Origin: CAZPWQ01 sp964590495 | Lineage (GTDB): Bacteria > Bacteroidota > Rhodothermia > Balneolales > Balneolaceae | Assembly (NCBI GenBank): GCA_964590495.1 | Contig: CAZPWQ010000153.1 | Span: forward strand, 1 to 6,956 | Length of the DNA stretch: 6,956 nucleotides | Direction of reading: 5' to 3' | Shown here: one piece after another, positions 1 through 6,759 of the stretch | How positions within the stretch are numbered: position 1 is the stretch's first letter | How the letters are laid out: every line of letters begins with the position of its first letter | Notes under the pieces: generated by a model | What the model saw: the letters and a program-made list of their open reading frames with translations, nothing else | Database searches by the model: none | What the model was told of the DNA's origin: nothing | Program-made: the position numbers and the translations under genes

Positions 1-7
1 AGGAACA

Positions 8-70
8 ACCCCCGCGGCTAAAGCCGCACCCTCCCGACAGTGGTGCGGGACAGGCTCTTTGTTAAGGGGG
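8..70. repeat. GC-rich palindromic unit, REP-like
   Basis: This 63-nt non-coding stretch can fold in more than one way. gcggct (14-19) pairs with agccgc (22-27). tcccg (32-36) pairs with cggga (46-50). The flanks ccccc (9-13) and ggggg (66-70) can close both hairpins into a branched structure. An alternative stem pairs ccgcacc (24-30) with ggtgcgg (42-48) and excludes the first hairpin. The block is far richer in GC than the DNA around it. It lies 30 nt beyond the stop of the minus-strand DUF420 gene, so it may be a dispersed intergenic palindrome of the REP type that also helps end transcription. No clear T-run follows a stem on either strand, so it is not a classic intrinsic terminator. Repetition elsewhere in the genome cannot be seen from one copy. 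Confidence 0.4.
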
Positions 71-99
71 AATTTATGGCAAGCCTTTTCACTCAGTGT

Positions 100-663
100 T
101 CAGTGGTAAATCCGCAGTATAAAGAAAATAAGCACGCCCGTAACCGACACGTAAAGCCATACCGGTAACGTCACTTTCGAAACTTTGCGATGCAGTTTCA
201 GTTTGCCGGAAAAGGCCAGATAAAAACTGGTGAGAATCATAGGCATAACCAGTGCCGACAGAATGATGTGGGAGATCAGAATAAAGAAGTAAACAGGCCG
301 AATAAGGCCCTCCCCCGTAAATGGCGTATGTCCATGGAAATTGTGATAGATCACATAACTGAGTAAGAAAAATGCAGAGGTAACAAAGGCCGTAAGATTA
401 AAGCGCATATGCAGGCTGAAATTCCGCTTCAGAATAGCCCTGTATCCCAAAAGAAGGAGAATAGTGCTTGTCGTGTTCAGCAAGGCATTTAACGCAGGTA
501 AACTTGTAATCAGATTGGAACTGTAGTCACTGCCTCCCTTATAATAGATCAGCCAGATCAAAAAAGTCAATGCTGCTGCACTAATTAAAATAATAACCCC
601 CAGCGCCTTTTTAATACTTATATCCTTCAGGGGTTCAATACTGTATGATTCCTGGTAACCCAT
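100..663 (-). CDS. DUF420 family membrane protein (CtaM/YozB-like)
   Basis: This encodes a 187-residue integral membrane protein. Five hydrophobic segments are visible at about residues 20-41, 54-73, 89-107, 123-150 and 163-184. Histidines near helix ends form the DUF420 pattern: His85 (before helix 3), His107, His110 and His112 (after it), His132 (in helix 4) and His158 (before helix 5). Length and five-helix topology suit the family. Known for the family: the Staphylococcus aureus member CtaM is needed for function of a heme A-type terminal oxidase, and the histidines suggest heme or copper handling. Inferred here: a maturation role for the oxidase that receives electrons from the adjacent ACIII. 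The start is fixed, because the only upstream in-frame codons run into a stop at 676-678. The gene is divergent from actA across 347 nt, so co-regulation from the shared region is possible. I am sure of the family and less sure of the function. Confidence 0.85.
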   Translation of the reverse strand: MGYQESYSIEPLKDISIKKALGVIILISAAALTFLIWLIYYKGGSDYSSNLITSLPALNALLNTTSTILLLLGYRAILKRNFSLHMRFNLTAFVTSAFFLLSYVIYHNFHGHTPFTGEGLIRPVYFFILISHIILSALVMPMILTSFYLAFSGKLKLHRKVSKVTLPVWLYVSVTGVLIFFILRIYH

Positions 664-703
664 ATAACATTTGAATTAAAAATTTCTGCTTTTAAGATAA
701 GAA

Positions 704-748
704 ATATCAGACAGAGGAAATACTCTGCTTTATTATTCATCCTGATAT
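704..748. repeat. nested inverted repeat in DUF420 leader
   Basis: atatcag (704-710) is the exact reverse complement of ctgatat (742-748). Inside it, cagag (712-716) pairs with ctctg (723-727) across a 6-nt loop. The element lies about 40 to 85 nt upstream of the DUF420 start codon. It could be an operator or a hairpin in that gene's 5' leader. Short stems of this size also arise by chance in AT-rich DNA, so a function is only a suggestion. Confidence 0.25.
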
Positions 749-810
749 CGTAAGACATCCTGTCAAGTTTACAGTAAAAAAACAGCTAATAGCTAAAGGT
801 TTCATTAGAC

Positions 811-858
811 ATTTTTAGGAAATAGCCTTTATTTTGAGCACCAATTTTTAGAGAATAG
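811..858. repeat. 15-nt imperfect direct repeat, 33-nt period
   Basis: ATTTTTAGGAAATAG at 811-825 recurs as ATTTTTAGAGAATAG at 844-858, with 13 of 15 positions identical. The start-to-start distance is 33 nt, close to three turns of B-DNA, so both copies would face the same side of the helix. This suits a pair of sites for one regulator. The pair sits in the middle of the divergent region, where it could act on either gene. AT-richness raises the chance of coincidence. Confidence 0.3.
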
Positions 859-916
859 ATTTCTGTGGGATCAACAAATTATTTAGATTCGATTTAAATA
901 CAAAAAACCGATTTCA

Positions 917-953
917 TGAAGGTTCTAAAAGAGCAGGATTTTCCATACCTTCA
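917..953. promoter_or_regulatory. inverted repeat upstream of actA
   Basis: tgaaggt (917-923) is perfectly complementary to accttca (947-953). Within the 23-nt loop, aaaa (927-930) can also pair with tttt (939-942). The element ends 57 nt before the actA start codon and 11 nt before the TTGACA box at 965, an ordinary place for an activator or repressor site. It does not match a CRP, FNR or other operator consensus that I know. Confidence 0.3.
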
Positions 954-964
954 GGCCGAAACTT

Positions 965-996
965 TTGACATCTATTTGGTAATTCAGCACTATTAA
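965..996 (+). promoter_or_regulatory. actA: candidate actA operon promoter
   Basis: A perfect TTGACA hexamer lies at 965-970. The best -10 candidates are weak: cactat at 988-993 with 17-nt spacing, or tattaa at 991-996 with 20-nt spacing. The TTG also matches the -33 element of Bacteroidota promoters, but no TAnnTTTG follows at the expected distance. If used, the transcript would start close to the actA start codon and have a very short A-rich leader. The call rests mainly on the -35 box and its position before the operon. Confidence 0.25.
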
Positions 997-1010
997 AAAA
1001 TTTACAAACT

Positions 1011-1658
1011 ATGCCTCAGATTTTTCCTAAATGGGCAAACGAAGTTCCGCGGCGAATCTTGCTCGGGCTTATAATTTTTTTAACAGCAATCGTTGCAGGA
1101 GTTTGGTATTATTTTTCTCCTGAATATACTGATGTGGGTTATGCACCCGAACAGCCTATAGCCTTTAGTCATCAATGGCATGTAGGTGAAATCGGTCTGG
1201 ATTGCCAGTATTGCCACACCAATGTCTTTGATTCCAAACAGGCTAATGTACCTGCTACAGAAACCTGCATGAATTGTCACGAACAGATAGATTCTAAAAG
1301 TCCCGACGAAATACAGAAAATTCGCGACAGTTTTGAAAATGACGAGCCGATCGAATGGATCAGGGTGCATAACCTGCCTGACTATGCTTTTTTCGACCAT
1401 TCCGTTCATGTTAATGTAGGGGTAGGATGTGAAAGCTGTCATGGGAGAATTGACCGGATGGAAGTCGTCTCACAGCAGGAACCACTAAGTATGAGCTGGT
1501 GTCTCGATTGTCACCGTGCCCCGGAAGAACATGTTCGGCCCGTTGAGGAGGTAACGACTATGGGATATGAACCTGAAAATCAACAACAGCAGGGGCAGGA
1601 ACTTGTTTCCAAAATGAATATTAATCCTCCGACCGATTGTCAAACCTGCCATTATTAA
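1011..1658 (+). CDS. actA: ACIII subunit ActA, pentaheme cytochrome c
   Basis: ActA is the multiheme cytochrome c subunit of alternative complex III, anchored in the inner membrane with its hemes in the periplasm. It takes electrons from the iron-sulfur clusters of ActB and passes them on to ActE and external acceptors. The 215-residue protein has one uncleaved N-terminal membrane helix at about 15-35 after a short cationic segment. Five CXXCH heme sites follow: Cys65-His69, Cys86-His90, Cys140-His144, Cys164-His168 and Cys210-His214, the number reported for ActA. Further histidines (54, 57, 120, 130, 133, 174) could be distal ligands. A glutamine-rich stretch (191-197) precedes the last heme, which ends one residue before the C-terminus. 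The start is secure: an in-frame TGA at 966-968 leaves only this ATG. There is no Shine-Dalgarno sequence; the leader is A-rich. This is the first gene of the operon, 35 nt before actB. Confidence 0.96.
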   Translation: MPQIFPKWANEVPRRILLGLIIFLTAIVAGVWYYFSPEYTDVGYAPEQPIAFSHQWHVGEIGLDCQYCHTNVFDSKQANVPATETCMNCHEQIDSKSPDEIQKIRDSFENDEPIEWIRVHNLPDYAFFDHSVHVNVGVGCESCHGRIDRMEVVSQQEPLSMSWCLDCHRAPEEHVRPVEEVTTMGYEPENQQQQGQELVSKMNINPPTDCQTCHY

Positions 1659-1693
1659 TAAGTATCGAATTTGAATTAACTCTATCGTAGCCG

Positions 1694-4600
1694 ATGAGCG
1701 AAGAAGTAAAAAGTCCCAATTACTGGAAAAGCCTGAACGAACTTGCTCGAAATAAGGAGTATGAAAAGTTTGTCGAGCGCGAATTTCCTGAAAATGCAAC
1801 TGAATTGAACGACCAGGTTTCCCGCCGTAGCTTTTTACGTGTAATGGGAGCCTCAATCGCCATGGCCGGCTTTGCAGCTTGCCGCCGGCCTGTTCAGAAG
1901 ATTCTTCCCTATTCCAAAATGCCGGAAGATGTAGTACCCGGCAACCCAATGTATTATGCTTCCGCGATGCCTTTCCAGGATTCGCTTACAGGAATCGTAG
2001 TTGAAAACAATGAAGGGCGGCCGAGTAAAATTGAAGGCAATGATTTACATCCGGCCAGTAACGGCAATACCGATATTTTCGGACAGGCTTCTATCCTGGA
2101 TATGTATGATCCCGATCGGTCGCGGTATGTCCGCAGAGACGGGGAACGTTCATCGTATGACGATTTTGAAAAATTTTGCCAGGAATATTTTTCGGATACT
2201 TCAAGAAATATAGCTTTTGTATCCGAGGCTAATTCCTCTCCTACCTATCAACGCCTGAAAAACCAGGCGTTAGACCAATTTTCGAATGCGCGGTGGATAA
2301 CGTATGAACCATTTGGTGAAGATAATGCTCTTGAAGGAACCAACCTGGCTTTTGGCCAGCGCCTTCGCACGGTAAACTTGTTTGATGAAGCCAATGTCAT
2401 CGTTTCTTTTGATGATGATTTTATAAATCCGGCAACTCATAAAAATAGTGTGGAAAATACCAGACGATTTACCGCCGGACGGGAGATTGCTTCTACTGAT
2501 GATGATATGTCACGCTTTTATGCAGTAGAGAGCACCTATACGCTCACAGGCTCAAATGCAGATAACCGGCTTCGCCTTAAGTCCGGCCATATTGGGCAAT
2601 TTATCTATGCTCTTGCAGCTGAACTTACCGGAAGTCTCAACGGCCTATCCGCTTTCAATGACTATGAGAATGACTTCTCCGATCATGAATGGATTGAGGT
2701 GCTGGCTGAAGATTTACTGGCCAACATGGGAAGCTCGATTCTGACAGTCGGATCAGATCATAAACCCGAGCTGCATGCCACGGTTGCGGCCATTAATAAA
2801 GCTCTTGGGAATGACGGTAATACAGTCTCATATCTCGAAGTACCACATGTCGGCGATCAAGACAATCGTGAAGCATTCGCAGAACTTACAGAAGATCTTA
2901 ACAATGGCACAGTAGATACCATAGTATTAGTAGGTACCAATCCGGCATTTACGGCTCCCTCTGATTTGAATTTTGTTGAAGCCCTGGATAATGCCGGAGA
3001 GGTGATTCATCTTTCCGATTATTATGATGAAACTTCAAAACTGGCCCGATGGCATATAAACCGCACGCATTACCTGGAAACATGGGGAGACGGTTACTCT
3101 TTCACCGGAACGAGATCGATCATACAGCCGCAAATTGAACCGCTGTATTCCGGTATCAGCGAAACAGAATTTTTAAGTACGATTATTGGCGGCAGCCGCA
3201 CAGAAAGCCATGAACTGGTCAGACAAACCTGGCAGGAATTTTATTCTGATAACTTTACGGCTAATTGGGAAAAAGCACTTCACGACGGAATCGCTGAAGA
3301 TGAAGGATTTGAAAGCATCACAGTAGATATTTCAAACCAGTTTTCTTCCGACATACAGGAATCTATCTCGCAGGAAAGTTCATCAGACGGAATGGAGCTG
3401 GTTATCCGTCCTGATTCAACGATTTTTGATGGCCGTTACGCAAACAACGGATGGCTACAGGAACTGCCAAAACCGATGACCAAGATTACATGGGATAATG
3501 TCGCCCTGATGAGCAAGAAAACGGCTGATGAACTGGGTGTAAGTGAAGCCGGTCTTGGCAGATCTGAAGTTGAAGTAATTAAAATCCGGGTCGGAGATAA
3601 TGAAGTTGAAATGCCCGCATGGGTCCAGCCGGGTCATGCCGACGACAGTATTACTGTTACGGTTGGATATGGACGAGACGGGATCGGCAGAGTCGCAAAC
3701 GGTGCGGGTGTGGATACCTATCCGCTGCGAACCACCGACACTATGTTTTTTGCAAGTGACGTGGAGATCTCTGTTACGGACAAAACATACGAAATCGCTT
3801 CTACGCAGGATCATAACAGTATGGAAGGACGTTCGCTGCTTCGCCATGCCACTCTTGAAGCGTATCGCGAAAATCCGGATTTCTCACGGTATGACTCTGC
3901 TTACGGAGCAGAGCTGCCCGGACAATCATATGCACAGGAAAAAGGTTATGATGATCCTTTAAGCATTTTTGATGCTATAACGGAACAGGATTATCCTGAT
4001 TATGAACCACAGTGGGGTATGGCCATTGATTTGAATGCCTGTACAGGCTGCGGTGTCTGTACGATTGCCTGCCAGGCAGAAAATAATATCCCCGTAATCG
4101 GGAAACGCGAAGTCAGCAACGGCCGCGAAATGCATTGGATCAGAAACGACCGGTATTTTGAGGGTGATGTAAATGATCCGAAAGCACTACACCAGCCCGT
4201 ACCATGCATGCATTGCGAACTGGCACCGTGTGAACAAGTGTGCCCGGTAGCTGCAACTACTCACAGTGACGACGGTATGAATCAGATGACTTATAATCGT
4301 TGTATCGGTACCCGTTACTGTGCCAATAACTGCCCTTACAAAGTACGCCGGTTCAACTTTTTCAATTACAGTAAAGAATATCTGACACAGGGAGATGACC
4401 CTGAAATTATACAAATGGCCATGAATCCCGAAGTAACAATACGCTTCCGCGGAGTTATGGAAAAATGCACCTATTGTGTACAACGGGTGAATCGCGCCAA
4501 GAGAAAAACCCAAATTGAAACAAACGGCGCTACCAAAAAGCCTGAGGACGGCAGTGTTCAAACAGCTTGCCAGGAAGCTTGTCCGGCTGATGCCATTTAT

Positions 4601-4744
4601 TTTGGAGATCTCACCGACCCCGACAGCAAGGTAACTCAGACCAAAAGAAATAATCGAAATTATCTGATGCTGGAAGAACTCAATACCAGACCGAGAACAT
4701 CCTATCTGGCAAAACTGCATAATCCGAATCCCAAATTGGCTTAA
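1694..4744 (+). CDS. actB: ACIII subunit ActB, Tat-exported Fe-S protein
   Basis: ActB is the large periplasmic subunit carrying electrons from the quinol site on ActC to the ActA hemes. It has 1016 residues, normal for the family. Residues 1-42 are a hydrophilic extension before a twin-arginine signal (SRRSFLR, 43-49) and a short hydrophobic stretch ending at Cys63, the extended Tat leader typical of these proteins. Residues of about 75-690 resemble a molybdopterin oxidoreductase, including a C-terminal dinucleotide-binding-like part around Gly586-Ala604. Only one cysteine (162) occurs between 64 and 782, so no N-terminal cluster is possible and no molybdenum cofactor is expected. Residues from about 773 form a four-cluster ferredoxin domain with Cys 783/786/789/793, 838/841/846/850, 870/876/880 and 925/928/959/963. 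The third motif has Thr873 where cysteine is usual. These 15 cysteines fit three [4Fe-4S] and one [3Fe-4S] cluster, as known for ActB. An in-frame TAG at 1688 fixes the start. Confidence 0.96.
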   Translation: MSEEVKSPNYWKSLNELARNKEYEKFVEREFPENATELNDQVSRRSFLRVMGASIAMAGFAACRRPVQKILPYSKMPEDVVPGNPMYYASAMPFQDSLTGIVVENNEGRPSKIEGNDLHPASNGNTDIFGQASILDMYDPDRSRYVRRDGERSSYDDFEKFCQEYFSDTSRNIAFVSEANSSPTYQRLKNQALDQFSNARWITYEPFGEDNALEGTNLAFGQRLRTVNLFDEANVIVSFDDDFINPATHKNSVENTRRFTAGREIASTDDDMSRFYAVESTYTLTGSNADNRLRLKSGHIGQFIYALAAELTGSLNGLSAFNDYENDFSDHEWIEVLAEDLLANMGSSILTVGSDHKPELHATVAAINKALGNDGNTVSYLEVPHVGDQDNREAFAELTEDLNNGTVDTIVLVGTNPAFTAPSDLNFVEALDNAGEVIHLSDYYDETSKLARWHINRTHYLETWGDGYSFTGTRSIIQPQIEPLYSGISETEFLSTIIGGSRTESHELVRQTWQEFYSDNFTANWEKALHDGIAEDEGFESITVDISNQFSSDIQESISQESSSDGMELVIRPDSTIFDGRYANNGWLQELPKPMTKITWDNVALMSKKTADELGVSEAGLGRSEVEVIKIRVGDNEVEMPAWVQPGHADDSITVTVGYGRDGIGRVANGAGVDTYPLRTTDTMFFASDVEISVTDKTYEIASTQDHNSMEGRSLLRHATLEAYRENPDFSRYDSAYGAELPGQSYAQEKGYDDPLSIFDAITEQDYPDYEPQWGMAIDLNACTGCGVCTIACQAENNIPVIGKREVSNGREMHWIRNDRYFEGDVNDPKALHQPVPCMHCELAPCEQVCPVAATTHSDDGMNQMTYNRCIGTRYCANNCPYKVRRFNFFNYSKEYLTQGDDPEIIQMAMNPEVTIRFRGVMEKCTYCVQRVNRAKRKTQIETNGATKKPEDGSVQTACQEACPADAIYFGDLTDPDSKVTQTKRNNRNYLMLEELNTRPRTSYLAKLHNPNPKLA

Positions 4745-4762
4745 ACGACAACTAATTTTACG

Positions 4763-6193
4763 ATGAGCACAGATTATCAATACGTACCAGAGCCGAAACT
4801 CGTAAAAGGCGACCATACTTTTGGGAGTATTACCGACTTAATTGCGCGGACACCGCTGTCGCCGACACCGAAACTGTGGTATCTGGCTTTTGCTATATCC
4901 AACCTGTTATTAATTGCGCTTTTGGGGGCTATCGGTTATCTCGTCTGGGAAGGTACGGGTATTTGGGGGCTCAACAACCCTGCAGGATGGGGTTGGGCTA
5001 TTATTAATTTCGTATGGTGGGTTGGTATCGGTCACGCAGGCACGCTTATATCAGCCATTCTCTTTTTATTTCGACAAGGCTGGCGTACAGCTATCAACCG
5101 CTTTGCCGAGGCAATGACAATCTTTGCGGTTATGTGTGCCGGAGTATTCCCGGCGATCCACGTCGGACGTATCTGGGTGATTTATTGGGTCTTCCCCATT
5201 CCCAACCAGATGGATGTCTGGCCCAATTTCAGCAGCCCCCTGTTATGGGATGTTTTTGCCGTGAGCACCTATTTTACCGTATCCCTGCTGTTCTGGTATG
5301 TCGGGCTTATTCCTGACTTTGCCACACTGCGGGACAAGGCTAAAAGCAAAATTGCTAAAATTTCATACGGAATAGCAGCACTTGGCTGGACGGGAAGTTT
5401 CCGTAACTGGTGGAACTATGAAAAATCATACATGATTCTGGCCGGTCTGGCTACACCACTTGTGCTTTCTGTCCACACAATTGTATCGTTTGACTTTGCT
5501 GTCTCTGTTATACCAGGTTGGCACAGTACCATCTTTCCACCCTATTTTGTTGCCGGAGCTATTTATTCCGGTTTTGCAATGGTATTGACACTGATGCTTA
5601 TCGCCCGCAAAATGTACGGGCTCGAAGAGATCATGAATATCGACATCATGGAAAAGATGAACCTCGTCATGATGGTAACCGGTAATCTGGTTGCATTTGC
5701 ATATCTGATGGAGGGATTTGTCGCCTGGTACAGCGGCTATATTTACGAACAGGGAATTTTCTGGCTCTATGTTGTAGGTCCGTACGCCTGGGGTTTCTGG
5801 ATTTTGATGTTTTGCAATGTCGTCACCCCTCAGTTTTTATGGTTTAAAAATATTAGACGGAATGTTGCCATAACTTTTGTTATCTCCATCATTGTCAACA
5901 TCGGCATGTGGTTTGAACGGTTTATGATTGCCGTAGCCTCCCTGTCGACTGATTTTATGCCTTCTGCGTGGGATTATTACTCTCCGACGTTCTGGGATAT
6001 TCTAACATACATCGGAACATTTGGATTGTTTTTCACATTTTTCCTCCTCTTCCTGCGATTTCTGCCGATGGTAGCTATCGCTGAAGTAAAAGGAATCATG
6101 CCCGAAGCCGATCCACATAATTATGATGAGGATACCCAAGAGTTTGTTGAAGCGAAAGTCAATCCAACACTGAGTCAACAGCAAACAGTTTAG
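4763..6193 (+). CDS. actC: ACIII subunit ActC, NrfD-like quinol-oxidising protein
   Basis: ActC is the integral membrane subunit of the NrfD/PsrC family that binds and oxidises menaquinol and passes electrons to the ActB clusters. The 476-residue protein shows about ten hydrophobic segments, near residues 39-62, 78-103, 112-133, 158-183, 222-247, 260-282, 296-320, 336-358, 366-392 and 408-436. This is the two-bundle topology known for ActC. Polar residues inside or at the ends of helices include His91, His133, Asp163, His238 and Asp244. His133 and Asp163, 30 residues apart, probably correspond to the His/Asp pair placed at the quinol site in ACIII structures; I infer this from spacing and context. 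Both hydrophilic tails are short. It starts 18 nt after actB in the same reading frame, and the actB stop at 4742-4744 is the in-frame limit for the start. No Shine-Dalgarno is present. Confidence 0.96.
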   Translation: MSTDYQYVPEPKLVKGDHTFGSITDLIARTPLSPTPKLWYLAFAISNLLLIALLGAIGYLVWEGTGIWGLNNPAGWGWAIINFVWWVGIGHAGTLISAILFLFRQGWRTAINRFAEAMTIFAVMCAGVFPAIHVGRIWVIYWVFPIPNQMDVWPNFSSPLLWDVFAVSTYFTVSLLFWYVGLIPDFATLRDKAKSKIAKISYGIAALGWTGSFRNWWNYEKSYMILAGLATPLVLSVHTIVSFDFAVSVIPGWHSTIFPPYFVAGAIYSGFAMVLTLMLIARKMYGLEEIMNIDIMEKMNLVMMVTGNLVAFAYLMEGFVAWYSGYIYEQGIFWLYVVGPYAWGFWILMFCNVVTPQFLWFKNIRRNVAITFVISIIVNIGMWFERFMIAVASLSTDFMPSAWDYYSPTFWDILTYIGTFGLFFTFFLLFLRFLPMVAIAEVKGIMPEADPHNYDEDTQEFVEAKVNPTLSQQQTV

Positions 6194-6206
6194 CTACTGA
6201 ATTTCT

Positions 6207-6755
6207 ATGGACACAGAAAACAAAAAAATACACGGCGTTTTAGCTGAATTCAGAAATCCCAAAGAGCTGGTAGATGCAGCCTCGGGTGTAGAAAAATCGG
6301 GCTATAGGTTTTATGATACTTATGCTCCTTTCCCGATTCACGGTATGGAGAAAGCGATGGGGTTGAGAAACTCCCCTCTGGGTTGGATCGTCTTCGGCGG
6401 TGCATTGATCGGCTTTTTTGGAGCTCTGACGCTCATGATATGGATAATGGGTTATGACTATCCTCTCAATATCAGCGGAAAGCCTTATATCAATCTGCCT
6501 GTTTATGTACCGATCACTTTTGAACTTACTGTTTTATTATCAGCATTTGCTGCTGTTTTCGGTATGCTGGCACTGAATAAATTACCCCGTCTTCACAACC
6601 CTCTTTTTAACGTTGATCGGTTTGAAAAAGCCTCTGACGACGGATTTTTTATCTGTATAGAATTAGCCGATGATCTTTTTTCGGAAGAGAAAGTCACTAA
6701 ACTCTTTACCGATGCAGGTGCAACACATGTTGAGACAGTTTACGAATCGGAATAA
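6207..6755 (+). CDS. actD: ACIII subunit ActD, DUF3341 protein
   Basis: ActD is a small cofactor-free membrane subunit of ACIII (DUF3341 family) that packs against ActC. It is 182 residues long, usual for the family. An N-terminal soluble domain (1-57) carries the segment Tyr39-Met47 with the sequence YAPFPIHGM, a hallmark of the family. Two membrane helices follow at about 59-82 and 101-124. The C-terminal soluble domain (125-182) opens with the second recognisable block, LPRLHNPLFNVDRF (126-139). The N- and C-terminal domains would lie on the same side of the membrane. A structural or assembly role is known; a part in proton movement has been discussed but cannot be judged from sequence. 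It starts 13 nt after actC. An in-frame TGA at 6198-6200 leaves only this ATG, and the leader has no Shine-Dalgarno. Confidence 0.95.
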   Translation: MDTENKKIHGVLAEFRNPKELVDAASGVEKSGYRFYDTYAPFPIHGMEKAMGLRNSPLGWIVFGGALIGFFGALTLMIWIMGYDYPLNISGKPYINLPVYVPITFELTVLLSAFAAVFGMLALNKLPRLHNPLFNVDRFEKASDDGFFICIELADDLFSEEKVTKLFTDAGATHVETVYESE

Positions 6756-6759
6756 TTTT

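Larger units (their letters stand above)
664..1010. other. divergent intergenic control region
   Basis: This 347-nt AT-rich region separates the starts of the DUF420 gene (leftward) and actA (rightward), so it should contain both promoters. It contains a nested inverted repeat near the DUF420 start (704-748), an imperfect 15-nt direct repeat with 33-nt spacing (811-858), a 7-nt inverted repeat upstream of actA (917-953) and a TTGACA hexamer at 965-970. No start-to-stop frame with coding character was found, and no tRNA, riboswitch or known ncRNA fold was recognised. No well-formed Bacteroidota promoter (TTG, then TAnnTTTG about 20 nt on) is present in either direction. Confidence 0.7.

Noticed and set aside
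14..36. Classic rho-independent terminator for the DUF420 gene
   Set aside because: The stem is convincing, but neither strand has the T-run that should follow it, so it is listed as a palindromic repeat instead.
738..766. TTGACA on the minus strand (766-761) as a DUF420 promoter
   Set aside because: No acceptable -10 hexamer occurs 16-18 nt downstream on that strand (best match 3 of 6), so I did not call a promoter.
760..774. CTGT-N7-ACAG dyad in the divergent region
   Set aside because: The arms are only 4 nt long; nothing else supports a regulator site.
834..861. Possible plus-strand promoter TTGAGC with 16-nt spacing to TAGATT
   Set aside because: Both boxes match only 4 of 6 positions in very AT-rich DNA, which is expected by chance.
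1485..1949. 154-residue minus-strand frame spanning the actA-actB junction
   Set aside because: It is opposite two confidently identified genes, is arginine/serine-rich low-quality protein, and lacks any motif.
3455..3962. Overlapping open frames on both strands inside actB
   Set aside because: They are fully nested in the ActB coding sequence with no domain or signal; they are shadow frames.
1694..4744. ActB as a genuine molybdoenzyme (polysulfide reductase or formate dehydrogenase type)
   Set aside because: The N-terminal cluster cysteines and Mo ligand are missing, the ferredoxin domain is fused in the same chain, and the neighbours are ACIII-specific subunits.
4187..4816. 209-residue open frame on the minus strand across the end of actB and start of actC
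   Set aside because: It lies antisense to the conserved cysteine motifs of ActB, has no family resemblance, and its length follows from the base composition of the true gene.
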